Positions 17,455 through 26,265 of a DNA stretch of 64,000 nucleotides are shown here, piece after piece. Origin of the DNA: Flavobacteriales bacterium (GTDB lineage Bacteria; Bacteroidota; Bacteroidia; Flavobacteriales_C; GCA-002722245); NCBI GenBank assembly GCA_002717515.1, contig PBEC01000001.1:66960-130959 (forward strand), in the 5' to 3' direction. Numbering within the stretch: position 1 is the stretch's first letter; every line of letters starts with the position of its first letter. A program made the position numbers and the translations under genes. The notes beneath the pieces were generated by a model. The model saw only the letters and a program-made list of their open reading frames with translations, made no database searches and had not been told where the DNA came from.

Positions 17455-18975
17455 ATGACTGATGTAAAGATTAAAAGTGCCTTAATTTCCGTATTTGATA
17501 AAGGAAATTTAGAGCCAATCGTTAAGAAATTAAATGAACTGGGAGTTGCAATATATTCAACTGGAGGAACTCAAACTTTTATTGAGAGTTTAGGGGTTGG
17601 TGTTGAAAGAGTTGAAGACTTAACGGATTATCCCTCCATTTTAGGTGGGAGAGTTAAAACGTTACATCCAAAAGTTTTTGGGGGAATATTGGGAAGAAGA
17701 GATTTAGACGCAGACAAAGAGCAAATGGCTCAATATTCTATTCCAGCAATCGATTTAGTGATTGTAGACCTCTATCCATTTGAGGATACAGTTTCTTCAG
17801 GGGCTACGCATTCCGATATCATAGAAAAAATAGACATTGGAGGTATATCCTTAATTAGAGCTGCAGCAAAAAATTACAAAGACGTAGTTATTGTCCCTTC
17901 TAAAGATCAGTATCAAAAATTGATGAACTTATTAGAGGATAAAGGGGGGATAACTTCTGAGGAAGATAGAAAGCAATTTGCACTTTCGGCATTTAATGTT
18001 TCATCACACTATGATTCTGAAATTTTCAAATATTTTGATGGTGATAATCAGTCGGCTTTAAAAGTTTCCGAACTTTCTTCTCAAGTTTTAAGGTATGGAG
18101 AAAATCCGCATCAAAATGGAGCTTTCTTTGGAGACTTAAATCAAATGTTTGAAAAATTACACGGAAAAGAACTTTCGTATAATAATCTTTTGGATGTTGA
18201 TGCCGCAGTTAATTTAATTGCAGAGTTTAAGGAGACTACCTTTGCAGTATTGAAACATAATAACGCATGTGGAGTTGCCTCCAGGTCAACAGTTTTAGAG
18301 GCTTGGAAAGATGCCTTAGCGGGCGATCCTGTTTCTGCTTTCGGAGGTGTTTTAATTACAAATGCTAGAGTAGATAAATCAACTGCTGAAGAAATACAAA
18401 AATTGTTTTTTGAAGTTTTAATAGCCCCTGCATACGATGAGGATGCTTTGCCCGTTTTAAAATCCAAGAAGAATAGGATTATTTTGATTCAAAAGGATAT
18501 TGCATTGCCAAATAAATCCGTTAGGACAGCCCTTAATGGAACTTTAGTTCAAGAAAAGGATTTGAAAATGGAAACAGTAGATGATTTAAAACCTGTTACG
18601 AATAAAATTCCTAGTGATGCTGAGAAAAATGATTTAATATTTGCAGCAAAAGTTTGTAAGCATACTAAATCCAATACAATTGTTTTTGCAAAAAATAATA
18701 CACTGATTTCAAGTGGTACGGGTCAAACTTCAAGAGTTGATGCTTTAAAACAAGCTGTAGAAAAGGCAGAGTTGTTTGGGTTTTCATTAGATGGGGCAGT
18801 TATGGCTTCGGACGCTTTTTTTCCATTCCCTGATTGTGTGGAGTTGGCGAATAATGTAGGTGTTAAAGCAGTAGTTCAACCGGGAGGTTCGATTAAGGAT
18901 CAAGATTCTATAGACTATTGCAATGCAAATGATATTGCAATGGTAATGACAGGAATTCGTCATTTTAAACACTAA
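17455..18975 (+). CDS. purH: Bifunctional AICAR formyltransferase / IMP cyclohydrolase
   Basis: The product has 506 residues, full length. It performs the last two steps of IMP synthesis. The N-terminal MGS-like cyclohydrolase domain (about 1-190) shows VFDKGNLEPIVKKL, YSTGGTQTFIE and LGGRVKTLHPKVFGGIL. The C-terminal formyltransferase domain shows RYGENPHQNGAFF, LKHNNACGVAS with the catalytic Lys-His, DPVSAFGGV, and the end HFKH. It lies just upstream of mreB, an arrangement I recall as common in Flavobacteriia. Purine synthesis is also represented here by purD. Confidence 0.97.
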   Translation: MTDVKIKSALISVFDKGNLEPIVKKLNELGVAIYSTGGTQTFIESLGVGVERVEDLTDYPSILGGRVKTLHPKVFGGILGRRDLDADKEQMAQYSIPAIDLVIVDLYPFEDTVSSGATHSDIIEKIDIGGISLIRAAAKNYKDVVIVPSKDQYQKLMNLLEDKGGITSEEDRKQFALSAFNVSSHYDSEIFKYFDGDNQSALKVSELSSQVLRYGENPHQNGAFFGDLNQMFEKLHGKELSYNNLLDVDAAVNLIAEFKETTFAVLKHNNACGVASRSTVLEAWKDALAGDPVSAFGGVLITNARVDKSTAEEIQKLFFEVLIAPAYDEDALPVLKSKKNRIILIQKDIALPNKSVRTALNGTLVQEKDLKMETVDDLKPVTNKIPSDAEKNDLIFAAKVCKHTKSNTIVFAKNNTLISSGTGQTSRVDALKQAVEKAELFGFSLDGAVMASDAFFPFPDCVELANNVGVKAVVQPGGSIKDQDSIDYCNANDIAMVMTGIRHFKH

Positions 18976-19048
18976 TTGACGGTTGGTCTGTTGAAAAAAA
19001 CAGAACAAAATAATACAAACGAATACTTAAGTGAGTTATATTTAAAAT

Positions 19049-20077
19049 ATGGGTCTTTTTAGTTTTTTAAACCAGGAAATAGCCATCGATTTAGGGACGG
19101 CAAATACCTTAATAATAGAAAGTGATAAAGTTGTAGTTGATGAACCGTCAATTATTGCAAAACACAGAACTTCTGGTACAGTTATGGCCATTGGCAAGCG
19201 AGCAATGCAGATGCATGGAAAAACTCATGAAGAAATTAAAACAATTCGTCCGCTAAAAGATGGTGTAATTGCAGATTTTCAAGCTGCAGAGGAGATGATT
19301 AGAGGTTTCATTAAGATGATTAATGAAGGGAGGAAAAAAATGTTTGGGCCTTCTAATATTCGAATGGTAATTTGTATTCCTTCAGGAATTACTCAAGTTG
19401 AAATGAGAGCGGTTAAAGATTCTGCAGAGCATGCAGGAGCAAAAGAGGTGCGTTTAATTCAAGAGCCAATGGCGGCTGCGATTGGAATCGGAATTGATGT
19501 TGAGGAGCCTCAAGGTAACATGGTCATTGATATAGGTGGGGGTACTTCAGAAATTGCGGTAATTGCTTTAGGAGGTATTGTTTGTGATAAATCCATTCGA
19601 GTTGCTGGCGATGAGTTTACAAGCGATATTGAGGATTATATGAGACGTCAACATAATATCCTTGTTGGAGAGAGAACGGCGGAAAGAATTAAAATAGCTG
19701 TAGGTGCTGCAATTCCAGAATTGGATGAACCTCCAGTTGATATGGCCGTACATGGACGAGATTTAATGACGGGTATACCCAAGGAAATTGAAGTTTCATA
19801 TTCTGAAATAGCACACTGTTTGGATAAATCGATTAGTAAAATTGAGGCGGCTATCTTAAGTGCGCTTGAAATGACACCTCCTGAATTATCTGCAGATATT
19901 TATAGAACAGGTATATATTTGGCAGGAGGAGGTTCAATGCTGAGAGGTCTGGATAAGCGAATTTCTCTTAAAACTAAACTACCGGTTCATGTTGCTGACG
20001 ATCCTTTGAAGGCTGTTGCGCGAGGAACAGGAATAGCGTTGAAAAACTTTGACAGATTCCCGTTTTTAATTAAATAA
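19049..20077 (+). CDS. mreB: Rod shape-determining protein MreB
   Basis: The product has 342 residues. It is a bacterial actin homologue that forms membrane-bound filaments guiding lateral wall synthesis. The phosphate-1 loop IAIDLGTANTLI, the RPLKDGVIADFQAAEEM block, phosphate-2 MVIDIGGGTSEIAVIALGG, and the adenosine motif IYLAGGGSMLRGLD are all present. It is first of the mreB-mreC-mreD-mrdA-rodA cluster. A terminator separates it from mreC, so mreB may be expressed more highly than the membrane partners. Confidence 0.97.
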   Translation: MGLFSFLNQEIAIDLGTANTLIIESDKVVVDEPSIIAKHRTSGTVMAIGKRAMQMHGKTHEEIKTIRPLKDGVIADFQAAEEMIRGFIKMINEGRKKMFGPSNIRMVICIPSGITQVEMRAVKDSAEHAGAKEVRLIQEPMAAAIGIGIDVEEPQGNMVIDIGGGTSEIAVIALGGIVCDKSIRVAGDEFTSDIEDYMRRQHNILVGERTAERIKIAVGAAIPELDEPPVDMAVHGRDLMTGIPKEIEVSYSEIAHCLDKSISKIEAAILSALEMTPPELSADIYRTGIYLAGGGSMLRGLDKRISLKTKLPVHVADDPLKAVARGTGIALKNFDRFPFLIK

Positions 20078-20097
20078 AATATAATGAATATCAAATG

Positions 20098-20134
20098 GCC
20101 GTAGTCGAAACGTATTTTTGATTACGGCTTTTTT
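20098..20134 (+). terminator. Intrinsic terminator between mreB and mreC
   Basis: The stem GCCGTAGTC / GATTACGGC (one G-T pair, 13-nt loop) is followed by six T residues. It ends 17 nt before the mreC start, so mreCD-mrdA-rodA depend on read-through or on a promoter overlapping this short gap. Confidence 0.8.
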
Positions 20135-20150
20135 GTAGAAAATAATAGGT

Positions 20151-20987
20151 GTGATAAATATTTTAGCCATATTAAAACGATTCCATTTTCAAATTCTGTT
20201 TGCTTTGCTTTTAATTATTGGGTTAGGTTTAACAATTCAACAAAAAAATTATCAAAGAACAAAATTTATCAATTCAGCTAACTTTCTCTCTGGAGGTATT
20301 TATTCTTCTTTCAATAATATCGAGGACTATTTGAATCTCAAACAGATCAACGATGAATTACAGGCTGAAAATGCATTATTACGTTCTGAATTGATAAGTT
20401 CTTTAAAAAAGATCAATGGAGAATATTATCAAAAAGATGATACACTCTACAGTCAAAAATATGTTTATAGAGTAGCTGATGTGATTAGTAATAGTTATTC
20501 CAGACCTACGAATTATCTTACCTTAAATATGGGAAGTAATGATGGAATTATTGAGGAAATGGGAGTTATTTCACCTTCTGGTGTAGTGGGGATGGTGGGG
20601 GCAGTCTCAGATAATTACAGTACGGTAATTTCCTTTTTACACCCAAAAACAGTCATCTCCTGTAGGTTAAAGTCTTCCGGAGTATCGGGTCTTCTCAAGT
20701 GGACAGGAAAAGACATTTCCGAGGCTCAAATAAATGATATTCCAATTACAACCAGAATAGAGAAGGGAGATTCTGTTTTAACATCGGGTTATTCGTCAGT
20801 TTTTCCGGGTGGAATATATATGGGTCATATTAAATCTTTTGAAAAAGATTTAGAGAGTCAAACTCAAAAAATAACAGTTGATTTAAGTATCGATTTCTCT
20901 TCATTGAATAAGGTTTACGTAGTTGAAAATTTATATAAATCAGAATTGGAGGAATTAAACAAAAAAACAGCCCAATTAAGTGAGTAA
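20151..20987 (+). CDS. mreC: Rod shape-determining protein MreC
   Basis: The product has 278 residues from a GTG start. It has one N-terminal membrane segment (about 9-28), then a coiled coil (about 58-88, LKQINDELQAENALLRSEL), then the periplasmic beta-barrel pair (YLTLNMGSNDGI, GVISPSGVVGMVG, TSGYSSVFPGGIYMGHI). MreC links MreB to the PBP2-RodA synthase. Its stop overlaps the mreD start by 8 nt. Confidence 0.93.
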   Translation: MINILAILKRFHFQILFALLLIIGLGLTIQQKNYQRTKFINSANFLSGGIYSSFNNIEDYLNLKQINDELQAENALLRSELISSLKKINGEYYQKDDTLYSQKYVYRVADVISNSYSRPTNYLTLNMGSNDGIIEEMGVISPSGVVGMVGAVSDNYSTVISFLHPKTVISCRLKSSGVSGLLKWTGKDISEAQINDIPITTRIEKGDSVLTSGYSSVFPGGIYMGHIKSFEKDLESQTQKITVDLSIDFSSLNKVYVVENLYKSELEELNKKTAQLSE

Positions 20988-21492
20988 TTCATCAGTAAGA
21001 TATATAGTAATTATTGTTGGCGTCCTTTTCTTTCAGCTTATTGTACTGAACAGATTAAATATTTCACAAAATATACTGCCTTTAATTTATCCAATCATTT
21101 TGCTTACACTTGTTCGCAATATAAACGGATCATTATTGCTATTAATTGGTTTTATTCTTGGTTATGTTATGGATGTCTTTTCAAATACTGGTGGTGCACA
21201 TGCTGTTGCGTGTACGGTACTTGCATTTCTTCGTCCATTTTTTCTTTCGTCCATCGGGCCAATGGATATGGGGTCAGATCAAATTCAACCTTCTATAATA
21301 AGTTTTGGTATTAAAAATTTTGCGGTCTATTCTTTTTTTCTTTTAGCAATTCATCACGTTGTTTTTTTTCTTTTGGAAGTTTTTTCGTTTAATAACTTCC
21401 CAAATACCCTTCTTCGAATAATTTCAAGTTTACTGTTCAGTTGGGTTTTAATTATGGCTCTACAATTTTTATTTAACGGTAGAAAGAGATAA
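20980..21492 (+). CDS. mreD: Rod shape-determining protein MreD
   Basis: The product has 170 residues from a GTG start inside the end of mreC. It is almost entirely hydrophobic, with about five membrane segments, including LLLIGFILGYVMDVFSNTGG, the conserved D-x-F/L-S-x-x-x-G loop of MreD. Its stop codon overlaps the mrdA ATG (TAATG). Function is inferred from position and this motif because the family is poorly conserved. Confidence 0.88.
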   Translation: MSNSSVRYIVIIVGVLFFQLIVLNRLNISQNILPLIYPIILLTLVRNINGSLLLLIGFILGYVMDVFSNTGGAHAVACTVLAFLRPFFLSSIGPMDMGSDQIQPSIISFGIKNFAVYSFFLLAIHHVVFFLLEVFSFNNFPNTLLRIISSLLFSWVLIMALQFLFNGRKR

Positions 21493-23315
21493 TGGCAACT
21501 TTAGAATCGAGAAAATATCACATTTATATTCTTTTTGGCTTTTTCTTTTTAGTGTATCTGTCTCGATTATTTTATGTTCAGATTTTTGCACAGGATTTTT
21601 TTGAGACAAGGGCAGAGCATGATGCTGTTGATATTGATATCGATTTTCCTCCAAGAGGGAATATATATGATAGAAACGGAAAGGTTTTAGTTCAGAATGA
21701 AATCGCTTATGACATTATGATTACCATGAGGGATTTCAAGGTAGATACTCAAAAGTTTTGTGCTCTTCTTGAAATCGACACTTCTATTTTTAATCACAAG
21801 ATTAAAGAGATTAAGAGTAAGAAAAACAAAGGGTACTCATCGTATATTCCTCAGGAATTTATTTCTTTAATGAAAGCAAATAAATTTGGTGGTATAAAAG
21901 AAAGACTTTTCAATTACAAGGGTGTTTCTGTTAAAAAGAGAACAATTAGAAATTATCCAAAACCTATTGGAGCGCATGTTTTGGGATATACTAATAAGGT
22001 CTCAAGTTTTGACCTTAGGAAGGATAAATATTACACAGCGAGAGATTACAAAGGAGCTTCGGGGCTTGAATCCTATTATGAAAAGGAACTTCGGGGGCGA
22101 AAAGGTGTAAGGAGGTATCTGACAAATATAAAGGGGGAAAGAATCTCTTCATATCTTCAAGGTGCTCTTGATACGATTTCTATTGCAGGTAAAAACTTAT
22201 CTACAACACTGGATTCTGATCTTCAAGAGTATGGAGAATTTCTTATGCAAGGAAAGAGAGGGGCTGTTGTCGCTATTGAACCCAGTAGCGGTCAGGTTTT
22301 AGCTCTTATAAATGCACCTACTTATAACCCCAATTTATTATCCGGAGGAGAGACGGGAAAAAATTATAAAATTTTAGAGGCTATGGAAGGAAACGTCTTA
22401 TATCAAAGGGCTATAAAGTCACGTCAACCGCCTGGTTCAATTGTTAAAACTATGCAAAGTGCTATTGCTTTGGATGTTGGGGTAGCAAATAAATATACTG
22501 CCTATCGATGCAACAAGAATCTGGTAGGTTGTCACAACCATGAAAGCCCGATCACTTTACCACAGTCTATACAGCATTCTTGTAATCCTTACTATTATCA
22601 CTTAGTAAATAAAATTTTCACTAAAGGACGAAAAGGCAATATGGCTCAATTGAGAAAAGGAATGGATCAATGGGAGAAGTATGTAAGGTCTTTTGGATTT
22701 GGAAGTACTTTGGGGATAGATCTTTATGGTGAGAAAGAAGGGAATGTTCCCGACAAAAGAGAATACGATTTAATTTACGGTAAAAACAGGTGGAATTGGA
22801 GAACCGTTTATTCTATTGCAATAGGTCAAGGTGAGTTTTCAGTGACTCCATTACAGATGGCCAACTTAGCTTGTATAATGGCCAATAAAGGGTTTTATTA
22901 TCGACCTCATTTGGTTACAAAAATAGGCGAACAAAATATTGTAATTGAAGACTCTCTGTTCCAAAAGAAAACTTTGGTAGACTCTCTTCATTTTGATATT
23001 GTTCATAATGGTATGCAATCTGTTTTAGAGGAAGATGGAGGTACCGCTATTCGCTCAAGAATCCCCGGTTTAGTTGTTTGTGGAAAAACAGGAACATCGC
23101 AGAATCCTCACGGCGATGATCATTCGGTTTTTATAGCATTTGCTCCCAGGAAAAATCCAAAAATTGCTATTGCAGTTTTTGTTGAGAATGCAGGGGGAGG
23201 GGGAGGAACAGCTGCTCCAATTGCAAGTTTAATTATTGAAAAATATTTAAAGAAATCAATAGAAAGAAAAGAACTGGAATCAGAGATGGTCAACAAAATA
23301 TTTTTCGAACAATAA
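21492..23315 (+). CDS. mrdA: Penicillin-binding protein 2 (transpeptidase of the elongasome)
   Basis: The product has 607 residues. An N-terminal membrane anchor (about 9-28) precedes the dimerisation domain with DFPPRGNIYDRNGKVL. The transpeptidase domain has all three active-site motifs: S-x-x-K in PPGSIVKTMQ, S-x-N in QHSCNPYYY, and K-T-G in CGKTGTSQNPHG. It cross-links lateral-wall peptidoglycan together with RodA. The start overlaps the mreD stop, and rodA begins immediately after its stop codon. Confidence 0.96.
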   Translation: MATLESRKYHIYILFGFFFLVYLSRLFYVQIFAQDFFETRAEHDAVDIDIDFPPRGNIYDRNGKVLVQNEIAYDIMITMRDFKVDTQKFCALLEIDTSIFNHKIKEIKSKKNKGYSSYIPQEFISLMKANKFGGIKERLFNYKGVSVKKRTIRNYPKPIGAHVLGYTNKVSSFDLRKDKYYTARDYKGASGLESYYEKELRGRKGVRRYLTNIKGERISSYLQGALDTISIAGKNLSTTLDSDLQEYGEFLMQGKRGAVVAIEPSSGQVLALINAPTYNPNLLSGGETGKNYKILEAMEGNVLYQRAIKSRQPPGSIVKTMQSAIALDVGVANKYTAYRCNKNLVGCHNHESPITLPQSIQHSCNPYYYHLVNKIFTKGRKGNMAQLRKGMDQWEKYVRSFGFGSTLGIDLYGEKEGNVPDKREYDLIYGKNRWNWRTVYSIAIGQGEFSVTPLQMANLACIMANKGFYYRPHLVTKIGEQNIVIEDSLFQKKTLVDSLHFDIVHNGMQSVLEEDGGTAIRSRIPGLVVCGKTGTSQNPHGDDHSVFIAFAPRKNPKIAIAVFVENAGGGGGTAAPIASLIIEKYLKKSIERKELESEMVNKIFFEQ

Positions 23316-24806
23316 GTGAAGAAAAGAGGAGATATATTACAAAACATAGATTGGATTCTAATAACTCTCTATCTTGTTCTATGCCTTATTGGTGTTGTTA
23401 ATATTTATGCGGCAGATTTTAACCCATTAAATGGCGATTTTTTTGATTTATCCAATAGAAGTGGAAAACAATTCTTGTGGTTGGGGGCATCTTTGGTTAT
23501 AGGTATAGTTATAATGTCTTTCGACAGTAAGTTTTTTAGAACGATCTCGCCTATTGTATACGTATGTATAACAATACTTCTATTGTTTGTTATTTTCCTG
23601 GCTAAAGATGTCAAAGGAGCAAGAGCTTGGATAGATATTGGACCGTTTAAATTACAACCTGCAGAGTTTTCAAAATTTGCTACGGCACTTTTTTTAAGTG
23701 CTTATTTGGGAAATATAACACGTACAAAAAAAATAGAAGAATCCTCGATAGAGGATATAGGGAAAAGATTAAGTAGGTTCATTAGAGGAAAAAAAGTCTT
23801 TTCCATTTCTGATATTGATTTTTATGGACAACTTCTTCCGATTGTTATAGTGTTAATACCAATGGCATTGATATTAGGCCAAGACGACACAGGTTCTGCG
23901 TTAGTTTTTAGTTCATTTTTCTTTGTTTTTTACAGAGAAGGAGTTATTGGTCGAATTTTCATAATTGGTTTAATGGCAATAATCCTCGCAATAATTACAC
24001 TTATGTATGATAAGCACGTTGCTTTTTCTGCATTAGGTGTTTTAGCAATCTTGGTTTATTCATCCTACATCAAAAGCACAAAAATTGCCATTGGAACAAT
24101 TTCAAGCTTATTTGTTTTTTTGTTGTTCATGGCTGTTTTTGATTGGAATACGTCTTTAAATACATATATTTTGTGGGGATGGATTTTAGTCAATTTGATT
24201 GTTTTGATGAGTATTCCACATTTATGGAAAAGGATTGAGCGTATTGTTATACTTTTTGGATTGGTTTTGTCCATGGGTTATGTAGGTGTGCTCGAAAAGG
24301 CGTATACAATTCTTCAACCCCATCAAAAAGAGAGGATAGAAATTATTTTTGGAAAAAGGCACGATAAATCAGTTAGTTTTCAAACGGATCAGTCTTTAAA
24401 TGCAATAGGGTCGGGAGGTTTTTTGGGGAAAGGTTTTTTAGAGGGAACTCACACAAAAGGTAAATGGGTTCCTGAACAAAGTACGGATTATATTTTTTGT
24501 ACTGTTGGAGAGGAATGGGGACTAGTTGGCACATCGATTGTTATCTTTTTATTTATTGCACTGATTTTTAGAATTGTACAAAAAGCTGAAATGCAGCGCT
24601 CTAAAATGAGTCGAGTCTATGGCTATTGTGTTGCTTCAATTTTTTTCGTTCATTTTCTAATTAATATTGGAATGACAATTCAGATCATGCCTGTTATAGG
24701 AATTCCATTACCTTTTATGAGTTATGGTGGTTCATCTCTATTTGGTTTTACAGCGCTTTTATTTCTATTTATTAAATTCGATTCTCAGAGATTGGATGTT
24801 CTTTAG
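23316..24806 (+). CDS. rodA: Rod shape-determining glycosyltransferase RodA
   Basis: The product has 496 residues from a GTG that abuts the mrdA stop. It is a SEDS-family peptidoglycan polymerase with about ten membrane segments. Motifs: DVKGARAWIDIGPFKLQPAE, the GQDDTGSALV loop with the catalytic-type Asp, QSLNAIGSGGFLGKGFLEG, and PFMSYGGSSLFG near the end. It is longer than the roughly 370-residue proteobacterial form because of two insertions, a charged cytoplasmic loop at about 135-165 and extra hydrophobic segments at about 210-320. Its end overlaps the convergent luxE-like gene by 4 nt. Confidence 0.95.
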   Translation: MKKRGDILQNIDWILITLYLVLCLIGVVNIYAADFNPLNGDFFDLSNRSGKQFLWLGASLVIGIVIMSFDSKFFRTISPIVYVCITILLLFVIFLAKDVKGARAWIDIGPFKLQPAEFSKFATALFLSAYLGNITRTKKIEESSIEDIGKRLSRFIRGKKVFSISDIDFYGQLLPIVIVLIPMALILGQDDTGSALVFSSFFFVFYREGVIGRIFIIGLMAIILAIITLMYDKHVAFSALGVLAILVYSSYIKSTKIAIGTISSLFVFLLFMAVFDWNTSLNTYILWGWILVNLIVLMSIPHLWKRIERIVILFGLVLSMGYVGVLEKAYTILQPHQKERIEIIFGKRHDKSVSFQTDQSLNAIGSGGFLGKGFLEGTHTKGKWVPEQSTDYIFCTVGEEWGLVGTSIVIFLFIALIFRIVQKAEMQRSKMSRVYGYCVASIFFVHFLINIGMTIQIMPVIGIPLPFMSYGGSSLFGFTALLFLFIKFDSQRLDVL

Positions 24807-25774
24807 AGTACGAGTAAATTACAGCCTCTGATTTGTGCGTGATCGATTCGTCCGGATACTGTAAACCCTTTTTTTTCTGTTACCGTTCCGAGATCATCAG
24901 TAGCAACAAATGAACAGCTGTGTAAGTTCGCAAGATCGATTAAATTTAATGCTCCTTTTCCAGATTTATAACTTGTTAATGGATCGTTTGGTTCTCTCAC
25001 AAGAGCTTTTAGCCAAGGTGGTGTTTTGAATACATCTTTTTGATAATAGGCCTGAGATAATAGTTCAGTCATCCCGTATTCAGAATGAATTGCTTTAGGT
25101 TGAAGGGTTTGTTTTAAAACATGATGCAGATCCTCTCTAGTTAATTCTTTTCCTCTTCCTTTCATTCCTCCTGTTTCAATAACAATTGAATTTCTGAGTT
25201 TGATATTTTTCTCAGCCATTTGAAGAAGAGCAAAGGTTACTCCAAAAACTATTTTAGGATTTGGGTCACACTCAAGATATTTTATGAATTCAGTAGTTAA
25301 GTTTAACTGAAATTTGCTGTCGTTATTTTCAGATCTTTGTATAAGATTCTGAACCATATAGATTAATGATGAATCGTCTCTTTCCAAATAACTTGGTAAA
25401 AGGCCAATTATAGAATTCTTTCTCCAGTTTGGGTAGAAATAATTAAAGGTTGTAAAGAAGCTTTTTTCATAGAGAGTTAAATCTTTAATATAGTGCTTAC
25501 TTGTATTATTTCCGGTTGTCCCACTGCTTGAGAAAACCATCTCTTTTTTAAAATTGCCGGATTTTACTGTTTGGGTTTTAAAAAACTGGATAGGGAGAAA
25601 AGGAATTTTTTCAATTTTATTGATTGCATTGAGTTCAATATTAAGCAAATTACAATATTGATTATAAATGGTACAGTTTTGATATTGATACTCGAAAATT
25701 CTCAAGGCTAAATTTTCAAACTCTAAATCACTTTGAATATCAAATATTTTATGCTCAATATCGTTTAAATTCAT
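24803..25774 (-). CDS. LuxE-family acyl-protein synthetase / acyltransferase
   Basis: The product has 323 residues. It belongs to the LuxE (PF04443-type) branch of adenylate-forming enzymes: IPFLPIQFFKTQTV, the P-loop-like FSSSGTTGNNTS, IIGLLPSYLERDDSSLIYM, GVTFALLQMAEK, and HSEYGMTELLSQAY as the A5-type motif. LuxE activates fatty acids for reduction in luminescence, but no lux genes are here. Flavobacterial relatives are usually annotated only as acyl transferases, so the substrate is unknown. The ATG at 25774 lies 5 nt from the start of the divergent lipoprotein gene. A good promoter match lies inside that neighbour. Confidence 0.85.
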   Translation of the reverse strand: MNLNDIEHKIFDIQSDLEFENLALRIFEYQYQNCTIYNQYCNLLNIELNAINKIEKIPFLPIQFFKTQTVKSGNFKKEMVFSSSGTTGNNTSKHYIKDLTLYEKSFFTTFNYFYPNWRKNSIIGLLPSYLERDDSSLIYMVQNLIQRSENNDSKFQLNLTTEFIKYLECDPNPKIVFGVTFALLQMAEKNIKLRNSIVIETGGMKGRGKELTREDLHHVLKQTLQPKAIHSEYGMTELLSQAYYQKDVFKTPPWLKALVREPNDPLTSYKSGKGALNLIDLANLHSCSFVATDDLGTVTEKKGFTVSGRIDHAQIRGCNLLVL

Positions 25775-25779
25775 TTACT

Positions 25780-26265
25780 TTGGAAAACGTGTGTACAAAA
25801 GCAAAAATATCACTATTAATTGGATGTGCAATTTTACTCTTTAGCTGTATCAAAGACGATAATTTTGATGCTGTCCCATCTATTGATTTTAAGGAATATA
25901 CAGTATATGTTAATTCTTTAAATAGTGTTGATTCAGCTCTGTTTAAATTCTCCTTTACCGATGGAGATGGAGATTTAGGTAGTCTTAATTCAGATGAGTT
26001 CAATTGTTTTTTGATTTATGAGGAGATGCATGGAGATTCCATTGTCGCGTTTCCTGAGATTGCCCCAAGAGAATATAGTTTACCGAATTTAACACCAAGT
26101 GCTCGTGACAAGAATATTGAGGGTTCAATTTCATTAATATTGAAACCAGCACCTATTTTTAATATTAGTACGGATAGCGTATACAGATACACCTGTTACG
26201 TTATAGATAGGAAAGGTAATAAGAGCAACACGATAACTTCAGGTTGGAACGAAAAGTCCAACTAA
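25780..26265 (+). CDS. Secreted lipoprotein of unknown function
   Basis: The product has 161 residues from a TTG at 25780; a GTG at 25789 is an alternative, and no in-frame ATG precedes the signal sequence. The lipobox is LLFSC. The mature part contains FKFSFTDGDGDLGSLNSDE, the Asp/Gly-rich motif typical of small Bacteroidota lipoproteins with an immunoglobulin-like fold, then YTCYVIDRKGNKSNTI near the end. TACTTTG, one base short of a -7 box, lies 6 nt before the GTG. It converges with the Na/Pi transporter gene, overlapping by 4 nt. Confidence 0.75.
   Translation: MENVCTKAKISLLIGCAILLFSCIKDDNFDAVPSIDFKEYTVYVNSLNSVDSALFKFSFTDGDGDLGSLNSDEFNCFLIYEEMHGDSIVAFPEIAPREYSLPNLTPSARDKNIEGSISLILKPAPIFNISTDSVYRYTCYVIDRKGNKSNTITSGWNEKSN
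25802..25832 (-). promoter_or_regulatory. Predicted promoter of the luxE-like gene, inside the divergent gene
   Basis: Minus strand: ATTG (25832-25829), a 19-nt spacer, TATTTTTG (25809-25802), an exact -7 match. It implies a leader of about 24 nt and lies within the coding sequence of the lipoprotein on the other strand. Confidence 0.6.

Noticed and set aside
18141-18467. A 108-codon open frame antisense to purH
   Set aside because: It is the shadow of a highly conserved gene; composition is low in protein-like features and there is no promoter or motif.
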